From: Acetivibrio cellulolyticus CD2
GTDB lineage: Bacteria; Bacillota; Clostridia; Acetivibrionales; Acetivibrionaceae
Length of the DNA: 64,000 nt
Direction of reading: 5' to 3'
Assembly (NCBI RefSeq): GCF_000179595.2
Contig: NZ_JH556659.1
Coordinates: forward strand, 1,282,731-1,346,730
In this document: positions 63,820 through 64,000 of the stretch, piece by piece
Position numbering within the stretch: the stretch's first letter is position 1
Layout of the letters: each line of letters starts with the position of its first letter
Notes under the pieces: model-generated
The model's database searches: none
What the model was told of the DNA's origin: nothing
The model's input: the letters and a program-made list of their open reading frames with translations, nothing else
Program-made: the position numbers and the translations under genes

Positions 63820-64000
63820 CACGAGGTCGCACAGATAAATGTTTAGCTACATTAAGTAGTATAAACCTGTTATTCCGTTAACAGTAATCTGACAACGGTG
63901 CGTAGGTGGTAACACCTTGGGTTCTAAGCTGTTGCGACAATGCAACCCTTTCTCGAAAGAGAAGAACTGGAATCCGTGAGGAATCTGGAATTCTGCTAGC
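63814..64000 (+). mobile_element. possible group II intron 5' end, or head of cassette 11
   Basis: The sequence starts GTGCGACACGAGGTCGCAC, agreeing with the group II intron 5' consensus GTGYG and forming a stem. The following 170 bp are GC-richer and hairpin-rich without coding frames (GGTGCGTAGGTGGTAACACC, TTCTCGAAAGAGAA), as in intron domain I. It begins exactly at the attC10 crossover. The window ends before any reverse transcriptase or 3' end. If not an intron, it is cassette 11 with a GGT core. Confidence 0.5.

Noticed and set aside
56400..63850. Regularly spaced similar sequences read as a CRISPR array
   Set aside because: The repeats are 133-173 bp, imperfect, palindromic, and separated by 500-900 bp carrying genes; there are no short uniform repeats, spacers or cas genes.

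Overview
The window is a low-GC chromosome segment from an anaerobic, spore-forming, cellulosome-producing Clostridia bacterium, most likely from the Acetivibrio (Clostridium) thermocellus group. The support is two proteins ending in type I dockerins (a GH5 mannanase-like enzyme and a papain-like peptidase), spo0A, spoIVB, ger and cotF sporulation genes, and anaerobic ribonucleotide reductase. The assignment rests on gene content, not on a search.

Layout. 1-3.5 kb: two secreted coiled-coil proteins and an L,D-transpeptidase. 4.1-5.8 kb: cellulosomal GH5-CBM32-dockerin enzyme. 6-12.9 kb: a germinant-receptor locus (gerA, two gerC, two gerB) that went through a tandem duplication; one gerA copy is reduced to a scar of about 86 bp. 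13-18.5 kb: small genes, a TPR protein, and a peptidase-kelch-HYR-dockerin protein. 18.7-26.8 kb: chemoreceptor, then the conserved nadK-argR-recN-spoIVB-spo0A block. 27.9-33 kb: cheY-cheA-cheW-cheR-cheB. 33-38.8 kb: MerR-type regulator, RluA, methyltransferase, a possibly frameshifted membrane protein, a PLP enzyme. 38.9-44.1 kb: the division-associated cluster (HlyD-like, yggS, sepF, yggT, ylmH, divIVA) and aroB. 44.4-46.2 kb: mtnA-mtnP methionine salvage. 46.5-47.8 kb: DksA/TraR-like zinc finger and CotF-like proteins. 48.1-51.1 kb: split B12-dependent methionine synthase. 51.4-54.6 kb: cobalamin riboswitch, nrdD-nrdG.

54.6-64 kb is the most unusual part. A tyrosine recombinase gene carries a LexA/SOS-box palindrome just upstream. 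It is followed on the same strand by an integron-like array of ten complete gene cassettes and the start of an eleventh unit. Each cassette ends in a 133-173 bp attC-like site (R''-L''...L'-R'). In every complete cassette the first 6-8 bases are complementary to that cassette's own R'' box, with a single mismatch in cassettes 4 and 9. This is the signature of cassettes that close into circles and recombine at G^TT; two junctions use G^AT instead. The recombinase lacks the extra segment typical of IntI and has an unusual N-terminal extension. Small hairpins with recurrent TCCG or TCCA loops flank most attC sites. At the last attC the crossover point is occupied by sequence that looks like the 5' end of a group II intron. 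Cassette genes encode small, mostly unknown proteins, plus a DUF4304-like protein, a lipoprotein and a HAD phosphatase. An integron of this form in a Gram-positive spore former is the main candidate for a little-described system here.

No tRNA, rRNA or CRISPR array was recognised.
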